Part shown: one piece after another, positions 26,690 to 34,876 of the stretch | Layout: the number at the start of each line of letters is the position of its first letter | How positions within the stretch are numbered: the first letter of the stretch is position 1 | Assembly (NCBI RefSeq): GCF_900110605.1 | Contig: NZ_FOFI01000001.1 | Location: forward strand, 372,001-436,000 | DNA from: Epilithonimonas lactis | Lineage (GTDB): Bacteria; Bacteroidota; Bacteroidia; Flavobacteriales; Weeksellaceae | Length of the DNA: 64,000 nucleotides | Direction of reading: 5' to 3' | The notes under the pieces: generated by a model | The model's input: the letters and a program-made list of their open reading frames with translations, nothing else | Database searches by the model: none | Told to the model about the DNA's origin: nothing | Position numbers and translations under genes: made by a program

Positions 26690-26805
26690 GGGCAACTTAT
26701 CCGCCTTCCGTTCCCGCTTTTTTGCCATTGCGAACGACGTGACGCAATCAATAGAACCATTCTACAATCGCAATGACAAAAAGAGCTCCACTCAAGTCGG
26801 GTTGC
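26690..26805 (+). repeat. Dispersed palindromic element, copy B
   Basis: It starts GGGCAAC and ends GGGTTGC. Compared with copy A (GGGCAGC...GGGCTGC), the end stem changed on both sides and stays paired. The inner stem GCCATTGCGA / TCGCAATGAC also differs from copy A while remaining paired except at one position. It lies in the 551-bp gap between two transporter genes. Confidence 0.8.
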
Positions 26806-26861
26806 AGATTCTACATAAAATCACGATTTGTCCTATGAAAAAACAGCTTTAAAAAATATTT

Positions 26862-27176
26862 TTGCATCCGTAAGTTATATTCTTGCATCCGGAAGCTATA
26901 TTTTAACATCCGGAAACAATATTCTTGCATCCGGAAAATATATTCTTGCATCCGGAAACAATATTCTTGCATCCGTAAGTTATATTCTTGCATCCGGAAA
27001 CAATATTCTTGCATCCGGAAAGTATATTCTTGCGTCTGGAAGTTATATTCTTGAATCCGGAAACAATATTTGCGCTACGATAAATTATATTCTTGCTCCT
27101 GCAACTTATATTCTTGCTCCTGCACGTTATATTCCTGCACCTGCAAACTATTTTCTTGCACCTGTAAATAATATTC
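26862..27176. repeat. 21-bp tandem repeat, 15 units
   Basis: Fifteen contiguous 21-bp units fill exactly 315 bp. The most common form is TTGCATCCGGAAACAATATT plus C. The first ten units are alike; the last five diverge to TTGCTCCTGC-type cores. Because 21 is a multiple of three, several frames stay open on both strands (for example MQEYCFR heptads on minus and ILASGNN heptads on plus), but none has a convincing start signal. The array begins 2 bp after the stop codon of the MFS gene. There are no spacers, so it is not a CRISPR. Confidence 0.9.
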
Positions 27177-27178
27177 AA

Positions 27179-28396
27179 CTACCGCGTCGGAATCATCTTC
27201 TTCACCACAATATAAATCAAAACCGCCGACAACGCCAACACACCAAACGACCCAATCCACAAACTGTCAAACCCAAATTGACTCACCACATAAGTTCCCA
27301 AAAACGGCGTGAAGATAAACGAGAAAGAGAAAGCAATCCCATTCAGTCCCATATACGCACCTTTATTTCCTCTCTCAGCACGCAAAGCCGTCACAGTGGA
27401 CATAAACGGAAGCACCCAAATCTCAGCCACGGACAAAATCGTCATCGAAAGCAAAAGCAAGGCAACATTACTTCCCAAAAGCAAAATCAAGTAAGACAAT
27501 CCAGCCATCACAATCCCAATGAACAAGATTTGAGGAATCTTCAAAGTCCGTTCTGCAATACTTACCAAAGGCATTTCCAATAACACAATGATAAATCCAC
27601 TGTAGCCCAAAACAAACCCAATCGTACTTTGACTCAACTTCGCAACGTCTTTATAAAACAATGGAATCGTATTAAAAAACTGAAAGAAACAAACCGCAAA
27701 GACAGCACACAAAATACTGTAAATCAAAAACGGGAAATCTTTGTAAGGTGATTTCTTGAAGACATTCTCAACCTTTTTTTCAGGTTCCAATCTTTTTTTC
27801 TCCCGGAAGATTTGATTTCTCTTTCGGAAAAATACAACGTAAATAATGCCTGCAACGAAAGCGCCGATGGCATTTACCACAAACAAAAAGTTATAAGAAA
27901 TTCCGGACAAGATTCCACCCAAAGCTGGCCCAATCGAGAATCCAAGATTGATGGCCATTCGGTTCAATGAAAAAGCTTTCGTCAGATTTTCTGGTCTTGC
28001 ATATTTGGTAATCGCTACAGAATTCGCAGGTCGGAACATGTCACTAATCGTACTTTGAAGGAAAATCAAAAACGCCATCATCTCAATACTCGGAAAAAAT
28101 GGAATGATGAGAAATATCGGCGCACTCAAAAATAAACTCCAACATTGCACGTAATATTCACCAAATCTGTCCGTCAACAATCCGCCCAAGTAAGAACCGA
28201 GCACAGAACCAATCCCGTAAAAACTCAAAACGATTCCCGCATTCTCCAAACTGAACTTCAAATGGTCTGTTATATAAACACCCAAAAATGGCAAAACCAT
28301 CGAGCCAGAACGGTTGATGAGCATTACGATGGACAACATCCAAGCTTCCCGGGAAAGCCCTTTGAAAGTTTTGATATAAGAATTGAAAAGTTTCAT
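27179..28396 (-). CDS. MFS transporter
   Basis: A 405-residue carrier with twelve predicted helices. The loop motif LGGLLTDRFGEYYVQ matches the MFS signature after helix 2. It resembles drug- or metabolite-efflux MFS proteins (MdtH-like); the substrate is unknown. It has a perfect -7 box 16 bp upstream, so it is transcribed separately from degP. Its stop codon abuts a 21-bp tandem array, which will be present in its 3' untranslated RNA. It also holds the only CATG of the 28-kb GATC-poor zone. Confidence 0.9.
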   Translation of the reverse strand: MKLFNSYIKTFKGLSREAWMLSIVMLINRSGSMVLPFLGVYITDHLKFSLENAGIVLSFYGIGSVLGSYLGGLLTDRFGEYYVQCWSLFLSAPIFLIIPFFPSIEMMAFLIFLQSTISDMFRPANSVAITKYARPENLTKAFSLNRMAINLGFSIGPALGGILSGISYNFLFVVNAIGAFVAGIIYVVFFRKRNQIFREKKRLEPEKKVENVFKKSPYKDFPFLIYSILCAVFAVCFFQFFNTIPLFYKDVAKLSQSTIGFVLGYSGFIIVLLEMPLVSIAERTLKIPQILFIGIVMAGLSYLILLLGSNVALLLLSMTILSVAEIWVLPFMSTVTALRAERGNKGAYMGLNGIAFSFSFIFTPFLGTYVVSQFGFDSLWIGSFGVLALSAVLIYIVVKKMIPTR

Positions 28397-28412
28397 TTTG
28401 ATTTTCGAACCG

Positions 28413-28420
28413 CAAATTTA
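28413..28420 (-). promoter_or_regulatory. -7 box of the MFS gene
   Basis: On the minus strand it reads TAAATTTG, lying between the degP terminator and the MFS start codon. Confidence 0.55.
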
Positions 28421-28423
28421 CCC

Positions 28424-28456
28424 AAAAAAGAAAGCCATCCGTAAAGAATGGCTTTC
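28424..28456 (-). terminator. Terminator after degP
   Basis: The stem GAAAGCCAT / ATGGCTTTC is followed on the minus strand by TTTTTT. It would end degP transcription just before the MFS promoter. Confidence 0.8.
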
Positions 28457-28513
28457 AAAATTTATCATTTAGAATTAGTCTAACTTCTAAAGTCTAATAT
28501 CTAATTTCTGGAC

Positions 28514-30037
28514 TTACTGTAATTTAAATCCTCTCGTCGTGATTCTTCCGTAAGCGTCCACATATTTTACCTGAACGTTTCCTTTGTAATTATTTAGGAT
28601 TTTCTCCACGTCTTTCTGAGAATTAACTGGTTTTCCATTGATTTCCATTACGATGTAATTATCAACGACGCCAATCTTATCCATCTCGCTTCCTTCTGTC
28701 ACATTTTTCGCGATAACGCCACTTTCCAGACCGTAATCAGTTTTCACTCTTTCGCTTAATGGCTCGAACTCAGAACCTATTTTTTCAGTCACAGTCAGGT
28801 CATCTTTACTTCTGGATGAAGTTCCGCCTTTCAAATCTTTCAGGGTCACATTCACGTTGTTGACTTTACCGTTTCTGGTGTAAGTTACCGCTACTTTGTC
28901 GCCAGGTCTTCTGCTTCCAATCGCTAGAGAAAGGTCTGAGAATCCGGAAATGTCAGTATTGTCGATTTTTGTGATGATGTCGCCAGGTTGGATTCCCGCA
29001 TCTTCAGCACCACTTTTTTTCGTGATTTCTGTGACGTAGATTCCGTCGCCGGCTTTCAGATTTTTCTTTTCTCTTTGGTTGTAAGCTGCGACTTGCATTT
29101 CATTAGACAAATCTAAACTACCAACACCCAAGAAACCTCTTTGTACCAATCCAAATTTCTTGATATCCTCTACGATTTTTCTCGCAAGATTCGAAGGAAC
29201 CGCAAATCCATAACCTTCATAATATCCAGTTTTAGACTGAATCGCAGTATTGATTCCAATCAAATCACCGTTCACATTGACCAACGCACCACCACTATTT
29301 CCAGGGTTAATCGCCGCATCAGTTTGGATAAAACTTTCAATCGGCGTTCTGGATTGTTGGCTTAAGATATCAATGCTTCTTCCTTTTGCAGAGATAATTC
29401 CTGCCGTTACTGTGGAATTAAGTCCAAGTGGATTTCCTACTGCCAAAACCCATTGTCCAACTTCGGTCAAATCTGAGTTAGCGAAATTAAGATAAGGCAA
29501 ACCTTTCTCTTCAATCTTTAAAAGTGAAATATCGGTGTTTGGGTCAGTTCCAATCAATGTTGCAATGTAAGTTTTTTTGTTACTCAACACCACTTCCAAT
29601 TTATTGGCACCTGCAACCACGTGGTTATTGGAAATAATATAGCCGTCTGGCGAAATAATTACACCAGAACCCAATCCTGAAGGCATATTTTTAGGAGGCT
29701 GCTGTTGTCTCTGTTGATTCCCACCTTGTGGACCAAAGAAAAAATCGAACATATCCGTCTCCGGCATTCTTTGTGAAGCCGCACGGTCTTGATAATTTTT
29801 GATGGTTACTACAGCTGGAACCGTAGTTTTGGACGCTTTTACGAAATCATCGCCTACAGCAGAACCAATGCCTGCGAAGGATGCATTGTTAGAAGCTGTC
29901 GTGAAATATGAGAAATCTTCTCCATTTTTTTCTGAGCTGATGTAGTGACTCGCCCCGAAAACCGTTGCACCGGAAATAACCCCGGTCAATGCGTAAGGCA
30001 TTAGTTTTTTGAAAGTATTCTTCATCTTAATATTCAT
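28514..30037 (-). CDS. degP: Periplasmic serine protease DegP/HtrA
   Basis: A 507-residue envelope quality-control protease and chaperone. An N-terminal membrane or signal segment (about 10-30) is followed by a trypsin-like domain with H139 (ISNNHVVAG), D169 (DPNTDISLL) and S248 (INPGNSGGAL). Two PDZ domains follow, one starting near GFLGVGSLDL and one covering the C-terminal 100 residues. A Gln-rich loop (about 105-115) is in the usual LA-loop position. Translation may begin at the second Met (MKNTFKK). A -7 box lies 24 bp upstream. Confidence 0.95.
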   Translation of the reverse strand: MNIKMKNTFKKLMPYALTGVISGATVFGASHYISSEKNGEDFSYFTTASNNASFAGIGSAVGDDFVKASKTTVPAVVTIKNYQDRAASQRMPETDMFDFFFGPQGGNQQRQQQPPKNMPSGLGSGVIISPDGYIISNNHVVAGANKLEVVLSNKKTYIATLIGTDPNTDISLLKIEEKGLPYLNFANSDLTEVGQWVLAVGNPLGLNSTVTAGIISAKGRSIDILSQQSRTPIESFIQTDAAINPGNSGGALVNVNGDLIGINTAIQSKTGYYEGYGFAVPSNLARKIVEDIKKFGLVQRGFLGVGSLDLSNEMQVAAYNQREKKNLKAGDGIYVTEITKKSGAEDAGIQPGDIITKIDNTDISGFSDLSLAIGSRRPGDKVAVTYTRNGKVNNVNVTLKDLKGGTSSRSKDDLTVTEKIGSEFEPLSERVKTDYGLESGVIAKNVTEGSEMDKIGVVDNYIVMEINGKPVNSQKDVEKILNNYKGNVQVKYVDAYGRITTRGFKLQ

Positions 30038-30060
30038 TTCTTTTTGAGATTATTGTTAGA

Positions 30061-30068
30061 CAAATTTA
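30061..30068 (-). promoter_or_regulatory. -7 box of degP
   Basis: On the minus strand it reads TAAATTTG. The roughly 300-bp intergenic region up to 30334 is otherwise AT-rich, with nothing else recognised. Confidence 0.5.
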
Positions 30069-30334
30069 ATGCTAAATTAGTATGAACTAAAAACTTAGTG
30101 TTACAGTTTTAACGAAGTTTAACCAATTTTAAAAATTCCTTAATAAAATTAGATTTATTTTAAGTCAAATTGGCAGTATTCGTCGATTGGTTCATTTGGA
30201 AATTAGATGATTCTTTGTCCCGATTGTTAAAATTTGTTGAGAAATTAATCAAAACAAAATAATGATGTCGATGTAAAATGTTGTCGCTGTCACTTTTGGC
30301 AGAACTTTTGTTTTTACACTTTAAAATAAGCTAT

Positions 30335-30658
30335 ATGAAAAATACGATAAAAGTTGCGTTGGGATTTGCTGCAGGTGGCGCATTGATTCTTTTAAATCAA
30401 TTGAGAAAGAGAAAGCAGAAGGAAAATAACAAGTTTATGGCGCCGGACGGCAACAAATATCTGAAAAACGAAATGTACCGAAGTGCGGAAGGCGAAATCT
30501 TCAAAAATGGAAAGAAACTACATTTCGAAACACCGAAACATTTGGACGATGCTAATAATAAAATTGATGCGCGTCTTGCCAGAAATGTTCAGTTCAATGA
30601 CCAAAATCCGAACAACAGAAATGTGACCTATCACAAACGCGGGGTTAGGCATCATTAA
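30335..30658 (+). CDS. Small membrane-anchored protein, unknown
   Basis: A 107-residue protein with one N-terminal hydrophobic helix (VALGFAAGGALILLNQL), then a Lys/Arg-rich and polar tail ending RGVRHH. An in-frame extension 57 bp upstream exists, but the ATG before KNTIKVALGF gives a normal anchor and is preferred. The C-terminal region (APDGNKYLKNEMYRSAEGEI) is not a recognised domain. It begins a run of three small plus-strand genes ending in a terminator. Confidence 0.7.
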   Translation: MKNTIKVALGFAAGGALILLNQLRKRKQKENNKFMAPDGNKYLKNEMYRSAEGEIFKNGKKLHFETPKHLDDANNKIDARLARNVQFNDQNPNNRNVTYHKRGVRHH

Positions 30659-30685
30659 TAAAAATTAATCACAAAAGAATAAATT

Positions 30686-31162
30686 ATGGAAACGGAAAAT
30701 ATCGTCGAAAGACTAAACAAATACGAGTTTGATAACAGCAATGTTTACACAGGTTTCAAATCGGTAGGAGAAGCAAGACAGTTTGCAACCGAACGAAATG
30801 GAAAATTGGTAGAAGTTGGTTTCCTGGACGGAAATGACAATCCTGTGGAAGATGATTCTCAAAACCTGATTGCTGAAAATAAATATTACAAAGCGTTTGC
30901 TGGACCAGATTACAAAATCATCCATTCATCGGATGAAGGTTTTCAGGAAGTTGCAGATAAATTAAAAGAGAGACAAACCGAAATCACGGACAAAAGTCCT
31001 GATGAAAAATACTTCTCAGATGCCGATTGGCAAATCAAGGAAGATGCGGTAATCGTCTTGTTCAAAGGAGAAATTGAAAATATTACTTCACGAGAACGCT
31101 CAAAATATCTGATGCATACGAAAGTGTATGAATTGGCCGTTAGCGTTCCAAAGTCAGAATAA
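30686..31162 (+). CDS. Conserved hypothetical soluble protein
   Basis: A 158-residue acidic protein without signal or membrane segment. Not recognised. It is rich in Asp, Glu and Asn, with short hydrophobic strands (KLVEVGFLDGND, DAVIVLFKGEIENI). A purine-rich leader precedes the ATG. Its neighbours, a membrane-anchored small protein and a basic DUF6496 protein, suggest a stress or stationary-phase unit, but this is inference. Confidence 0.65.
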   Translation: METENIVERLNKYEFDNSNVYTGFKSVGEARQFATERNGKLVEVGFLDGNDNPVEDDSQNLIAENKYYKAFAGPDYKIIHSSDEGFQEVADKLKERQTEITDKSPDEKYFSDADWQIKEDAVIVLFKGEIENITSRERSKYLMHTKVYELAVSVPKSE

Positions 31163-31187
31163 AAATTTAAAATCAAAATTTGAAAAG

Positions 31188-31379
31188 ATGGCAACTACTA
31201 AAAAATATTCGGAGAAAGCTCAGGAGAAAGTTGGTAAAGTGATGCACGAATTCAAAGAGGGGAAATTGAAATCCAGTTCTGGTGAGAAAGTAACCAGCAA
31301 AAAACAAGCGGTTGCAATAGGAATCTCCGAAGCCAGAGAAAAAGGTTTGAAAGTCCCGAAAGAAAAGAAATCCAAATAA
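31188..31379 (+). CDS. DUF6496 small basic protein
   Basis: A 63-residue lysine-rich protein. The central KVMHEFKEGKLKSS and SKKQAVAIGISEAREKGLKV fit the DUF6496 family of small plant- and soil-bacterial proteins, whose role is unknown. The ATG lies after GAAAAG, a good ribosome-binding context; a longer reading into the upstream gene is unlikely. A terminator follows 5 bp after the stop. Confidence 0.8.
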   Translation: MATTKKYSEKAQEKVGKVMHEFKEGKLKSSSGEKVTSKKQAVAIGISEAREKGLKVPKEKKSK

Positions 31380-31383
31380 TATG

Positions 31384-31411
31384 AATCCGGTTTAATCGCC
31401 GGATTTTTTAT
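31384..31411 (+). terminator. Terminator after the DUF6496 gene
   Basis: The stem AATCCGG / CCGGATT is followed by TTTTT. It closes the three-gene run of small proteins. Confidence 0.8.
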
Positions 31412-31444
31412 GTTTTAAAATGAAATTTCTGCGAAATTCTGCAT

Positions 31445-31476
31445 TTGGAATGATTTGGATTTTATTAATAACTTTG
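31445..31476 (+). promoter_or_regulatory. Promoter of mtaB
   Basis: TTG (31445-31447), a 21-bp spacer and the perfect -7 box TAACTTTG (31469-31476), followed by CA. The expected start of transcription is within a few bases of the ATG at 31484, so the mRNA may be nearly leaderless. Confidence 0.75.
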
Positions 31477-31483
31477 CAGACTT

Positions 31484-32842
31484 ATGTCGAATGTCATTTC
31501 TCAACCGAAAACCGTTGCGTTTCACACACTTGGCTGCAAACTGAATTTTGCAGAAACGTCCACTATTGCCCGAACTTTAACAGATGCAGGTTATCAAAAA
31601 GTCAATTTTGATGAGCCTGCGAAAGTTTATATTATCAATACTTGCTCAGTTACCGAAAACGCTGATAAGGAATGTAAACTTCACGTAAAGCGTGCTACGA
31701 AGGCAAATCCTGATGGATTGGTTGCCATTATTGGTTGTTACGCACAGTTGAAGCCGGAAGAAATCTCTTCAATTACCGGCGTAGATTTGGTTTTAGGAGC
31801 GAAAGAGAAATTCAATATTCTGAGTTATCTGGATGATTTGGAGAAATCTGAAAGTCGGGCTGAGATTCATTCTTGTGAGATTGATGAAGCTGATTTTTTC
31901 GTTGGTTCCTATTCAATCGGCGACAGAACGAGAGCTTTTCTTAAAGTTCAGGACGGTTGTGATTACAAATGTACTTATTGTACGATTCCTTTAGCCAGAG
32001 GGATTTCACGTTCGGACACCATCGATAATGTGGTGGCTAATGCTAAAGAAATTGCGGCGAGAGATATTAAAGAAATCGTTTTGACCGGCGTCAATATCGG
32101 TGATTACGGAAAAGGAGAATTTGGAAACAAAAAGCACGAACATACTTTCCTTGATTTGATTTCGGAATTGGATAAAGTGGAAGGCATCGAAAGAATCAGA
32201 ATTTCGTCTATCGAACCAAATCTTCTCAAAGACGAAAGCATCGAATTGGTTTCCAAAAGCAGAAGTTTTGTACCGCATTTTCATATTCCACTACAATCTG
32301 GAAGCGATGAATTATTGAAAAAAATGAAGCGTCGTTATTTGACGAATTTATATTTTAATCGAGTTAATAAAATCCGCGAAGTGATGCCCGAAGCTGCCAT
32401 TGGTGTTGATGTCATCGTCGGATTTCCTGGTGAGACAGAAGAATTATTTATGGAAACGTATAACTTTCTGAATGATTTGCCAATCAGCTACCTTCACGTT
32501 TTCACGTATTCGGAAAGAGAAAATACGGAAGCTGCAGAAATGCTTGGCGCAGTGCCAATTCCTGAAAGAAAACGCCGAAACAAAATGCTGAGAATCCTTT
32601 CCGAAAAAAAGAAAATGGAATTCTACAGAAATCAATTAGGTAGAAAACTGATCGTTCTTTGGGAACACGAAAATAAAAATGGATCAATGTTTGGCTTCAC
32701 AGAAAATTATGTCAGAGTTTCGAAAGCGTTCGATGAGAATTCCATCAATCAAACAGAAACGATAATTCTTGATAAAATTTTGGAAGATGGAAGTGTTTCT
32801 ATCAAAGAAAAACAGTTTGAGGATTTTCTTGCTAAGATCTAA
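31484..32842 (+). CDS. mtaB: tRNA t6A37 methylthiotransferase MtaB
   Basis: A radical SAM enzyme that adds a methylthio group to t6A37 in tRNAs reading ANN codons. The 452-residue protein has an N-terminal UPF0004 domain (HTLGCKLNFAE, INTCSVTENADKEC, IIGCYAQLKP), the radical SAM triad CDYKCTYC, and a C-terminal TRAM-like end. Methylthiotransferase cysteines are present in the first domain. Oddity: GATC sites appear only in its last 200 bp, where the 28-kb GATC desert ends. Confidence 0.95.
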   Translation: MSNVISQPKTVAFHTLGCKLNFAETSTIARTLTDAGYQKVNFDEPAKVYIINTCSVTENADKECKLHVKRATKANPDGLVAIIGCYAQLKPEEISSITGVDLVLGAKEKFNILSYLDDLEKSESRAEIHSCEIDEADFFVGSYSIGDRTRAFLKVQDGCDYKCTYCTIPLARGISRSDTIDNVVANAKEIAARDIKEIVLTGVNIGDYGKGEFGNKKHEHTFLDLISELDKVEGIERIRISSIEPNLLKDESIELVSKSRSFVPHFHIPLQSGSDELLKKMKRRYLTNLYFNRVNKIREVMPEAAIGVDVIVGFPGETEELFMETYNFLNDLPISYLHVFTYSERENTEAAEMLGAVPIPERKRRNKMLRILSEKKKMEFYRNQLGRKLIVLWEHENKNGSMFGFTENYVRVSKAFDENSINQTETIILDKILEDGSVSIKEKQFEDFLAKI

Positions 32843-32863
32843 AGGTCAAATATATACTAAAAT

Positions 32864-32901
32864 AAAAAAGAGGAATCTCAATAGTGAGATTCCTCTTTTT
32901 T
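32864..32901. terminator. Bidirectional terminator
   Basis: A perfect 17-bp stem (AAAAAAGAGGAATCTCA / TGAGATTCCTCTTTTTT) with an ATAG loop separates convergent mtaB and the lipoprotein gene. Confidence 0.9.
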
Positions 32902-32917
32902 ATTATTTTTCTGTTTA

Positions 32918-33655
32918 TTAATTTTCGCCAGGTAAAACTCTAGCTCTGGAGTTATAGACCTGAAAATTAAATACAAAACTTCTATTCATATAAGAATATA
33001 CATTATTTTCTCTTCCAAATGCTGCTCTAGAAGGAACAATGATAACGCCTTGCAGATTGTAGTCCGTAGCAGGATTCAAATTGTCGTAAGATTTGAAATA
33101 TTTTAATCCTTCTTGTAAACCTTCAATCTCATAGAAACTTCTGCCATGATTTGTTCCATTTGCGGTATTATACTTATCCAAAATACTTTGCTTTACATAA
33201 AAATAAGGTGTTTCGCTAGTTGGAACACCACTTCCTAAAACATTATCAATGAAAGTAGATTCACCACCAAATGAGATGATGTCATTGGTCTTGGATGAAA
33301 CATAACTTTTTGTCACTTGGAAAAGACTGATGACATCTGTACTTCCAATATCTTTTCCGGGTTCTGGTTGTGCACCAGTTCTCTTGATGTAGATCACGCC
33401 AGAAGGCAATTTCTCGTGAGGATAGGAAGATAATTTTGGGTTGGCATCATCTGTATCAGTTGTGCTATCAAACGCAACAATAAGACCTTTGCTGTTGAAA
33501 TAATGATCCTCCATGAACTTTGTGGCAGCTGCATCATCATAGGTGTTTTGTTCTTCCACAGTCAATACTACAGTTTCGTCCACTTCATCATCATCTTTCT
33601 TACATCCTTGCAATACAACAAGGGAAAGAGCAATTCCTAAAAATATTTTCTTCAT
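32918..33655 (-). CDS. FKBP-like peptidyl-prolyl isomerase lipoprotein
   Basis: A 245-residue lipoprotein (lipobox LQGC, C18), so anchored to a membrane on the periplasmic side or surface. An acidic linker (KKDDDEVDE) follows the cysteine; that type of linker is common in surface lipoproteins of the phylum. The C-terminal half has FKBP-like blocks, for example FYEIEGLQEGLKYF and GVIIVPSRAAFG. It may be a periplasmic folding helper related to GldI-type proteins, but the match is partial. Confidence 0.7.
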   Translation of the reverse strand: MKKIFLGIALSLVVLQGCKKDDDEVDETVVLTVEEQNTYDDAAATKFMEDHYFNSKGLIVAFDSTTDTDDANPKLSSYPHEKLPSGVIYIKRTGAQPEPGKDIGSTDVISLFQVTKSYVSSKTNDIISFGGESTFIDNVLGSGVPTSETPYFYVKQSILDKYNTANGTNHGRSFYEIEGLQEGLKYFKSYDNLNPATDYNLQGVIIVPSRAAFGRENNVYSYMNRSFVFNFQVYNSRARVLPGEN

Positions 33656-33697
33656 TTTTTTTATTTAATCTTAAATTGCGATTAATTTTTAACGTGA

Positions 33698-33705
33698 CAA
33701 AAGTA
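33698..33705 (-). promoter_or_regulatory. -7 box of the lipoprotein gene
   Basis: On the minus strand it reads TACTTTTG, 42 bp before the start codon. Confidence 0.5.
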
Positions 33706-33714
33706 TAAAAAATT

Positions 33715-34149
33715 ATGAGAATAGATAAATATTTGTGGAGTGTAAGATTTTATAAGACACGAACTATCGCCACAGAAGACATAAAAAAGAACAGAGTCAG
33801 CATTGGAGAAAATCCCGTGAAAGCGTCAAAAGAAGTAAAAGCAGGTGACGTCATCAAGATCAGAAAAAACCAGATCGACTACAAAATAAAAGTCATCGAC
33901 ATTCCGAAAAGCAGAGTAGGAGCCAAGCTGGTACCACTTTACGTAGTAGATATGACGGAGAAAGACCAATACGAGATTCTGAAATTGCGACAGTCATCCC
34001 AAGACTATTACAGACAGAAAGGCATCGGGAGACCTACCAAAAAAGACCGTAGAGATATGGATGATTATGTAGACGATGGTCCTTCAGCTGACATGGAAAA
34101 TGATGATTGGGATGTTTTCTTCAAGGAAAATAAAGACGAAGAACTTTAA
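33715..34149 (+). CDS. S4-domain RNA-binding protein (Hsp15-like)
   Basis: A 144-residue protein with an N-terminal S4 domain, MRIDKYLWSVRFYKTRTIA to about residue 60. This family binds structured RNA; Hsp15 rescues stalled 50S subunits. The C-terminal part is charged and acidic (RRDMDDYVDDGPSADMENDD). It overlaps the convergent shikimate kinase gene by four bases at the stop codons. Assignment to the Hsp15 subgroup rests on size and the S4 position. Confidence 0.85.
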   Translation: MRIDKYLWSVRFYKTRTIATEDIKKNRVSIGENPVKASKEVKAGDVIKIRKNQIDYKIKVIDIPKSRVGAKLVPLYVVDMTEKDQYEILKLRQSSQDYYRQKGIGRPTKKDRRDMDDYVDDGPSADMENDDWDVFFKENKDEEL

Positions 34150-34661
34150 ATTTCTAATAACTCTACGATGTGATCAGATATTTCCACTGCATTTTTGGAA
34201 TCTGTATCAATAGTAAAATGTGCTTTGGAGTAATATGGATTTCTTTCGAAAAGATGTTTGGCGATAAATTCTGGGATGTCGGAATCCTCCAGTTTGGCAA
34301 TCAATGGTCGTGAGTGTTTTTGAAGTAGAACACGATTGGTCAAAGTCCCAACAGAGGCTCTCAAGAAAAAACTTTTTGATTTTTCATTAATGATATTCAT
34401 ATTCTCATAGTAAACGGGAGTTCCGCCGCCAAGACTTAGAACAAGATCTTCTTCGGAGTTTAATAATTCTTCCAAAATCCGTTTTTCCTCCTTTCGAAAA
34501 TAGATTTCTCCTCGTTTTTCGAAGATTTCGGGAATAGATTGCTGATGTTCCTCAGAAATTTTCTGATCGAGGTCAATTAATTTAAAATTTATTTTTTGGC
34601 TCAAGTTTTTGGAAATGTGAGATTTACCACTGCCCATGTACCCCAAGAGAGAAATTATCAT
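34146..34661 (-). CDS. aroK: Shikimate kinase
   Basis: It phosphorylates shikimate in the aromatic amino acid pathway. The 171-residue protein has the P-loop LLGYMGSGKSHIS (5-17), the shikimate-binding region with DLDQKISEEH, and LSLGGGTPVYYENM. The lid arginine is in LLQKHSRPLI. Size is normal. The stop overlaps that of the convergent S4-protein gene, so no independent terminator lies between the two. Confidence 0.95.
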   Translation of the reverse strand: MIISLLGYMGSGKSHISKNLSQKINFKLIDLDQKISEEHQQSIPEIFEKRGEIYFRKEEKRILEELLNSEEDLVLSLGGGTPVYYENMNIINEKSKSFFLRASVGTLTNRVLLQKHSRPLIAKLEDSDIPEFIAKHLFERNPYYSKAHFTIDTDSKNAVEISDHIVELLEI

Positions 34662-34693
34662 AATTTTATTTTAAACAAAGTTCGAAAAAAATT

Positions 34694-34722
34694 TTGAGAT
34701 TTTAAAAAAACGCCTATCTTTG
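34694..34722 (+). promoter_or_regulatory. Promoter of the tRNA cluster
   Basis: TTG (34694-34696), an 18-bp spacer and the perfect -7 box TATCTTTG (34715-34722), followed by CA. It lies 46 bp before the first tRNA. Confidence 0.75.
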
Positions 34723-34768
34723 CACCACTTTAAAACGAAATAGTAATATTGAAATTTTAAATGTGGCC

Positions 34769-34841
34769 GACTCGGTAGCTCAGCTGGTAGAGCAATACAC
34801 TTTTAATGTATGGGTCCTGGGTTCGAATCCCAGCCGGGTCA
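34769..34841 (+). tRNA. tRNA-Lys(TTT), copy 1
   Basis: A 73-nt cloverleaf. The acceptor stem GACTCGG pairs with CCGGGTC (one G-T), and the discriminator base is A. The anticodon loop CTTTTAA gives anticodon TTT. The T-arm GGGTTCGAATCCC is standard. The CCA end is not encoded. Confidence 0.95.
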
Positions 34842-34853
34842 CAAGCAAAAAGT

Positions 34854-34876
34854 CCGTAGCGATACGGTTTTTTTTT
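34854..34876 (+). terminator. Hairpin plus T9 run directly before tRNA-Leu
   Basis: The stem CCGTA / TACGG is followed by nine T. The first base of tRNA-Leu comes immediately after the last T. It could terminate or process the tRNA-Lys transcript. Confidence 0.6.

Noticed and set aside
26862-27176. Possible CRISPR array
   Set aside because: Units are contiguous with no unique spacers and no cas genes are present.
26811-27178. Minus-strand heptad frames (MQEYCFR and CKNIVSG types) in the repeat
   Set aside because: Two overlapping frames are open for the same periodic reason; one begins at TTG and neither has a promoter or ribosome site. Kept as a repeat, not a gene.
26828-27583. Plus-strand 251-residue frame across the 21-bp repeat
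   Set aside because: It is open only because the unit length is a multiple of three, then runs antisense to the MFS gene; no start signal or known domain.
4180-32649. Prophage or genomic island as the cause of the GATC desert
   Set aside because: No integrase, phage structural genes, att repeats or tRNA junction; the genes are ordinary metabolic genes.
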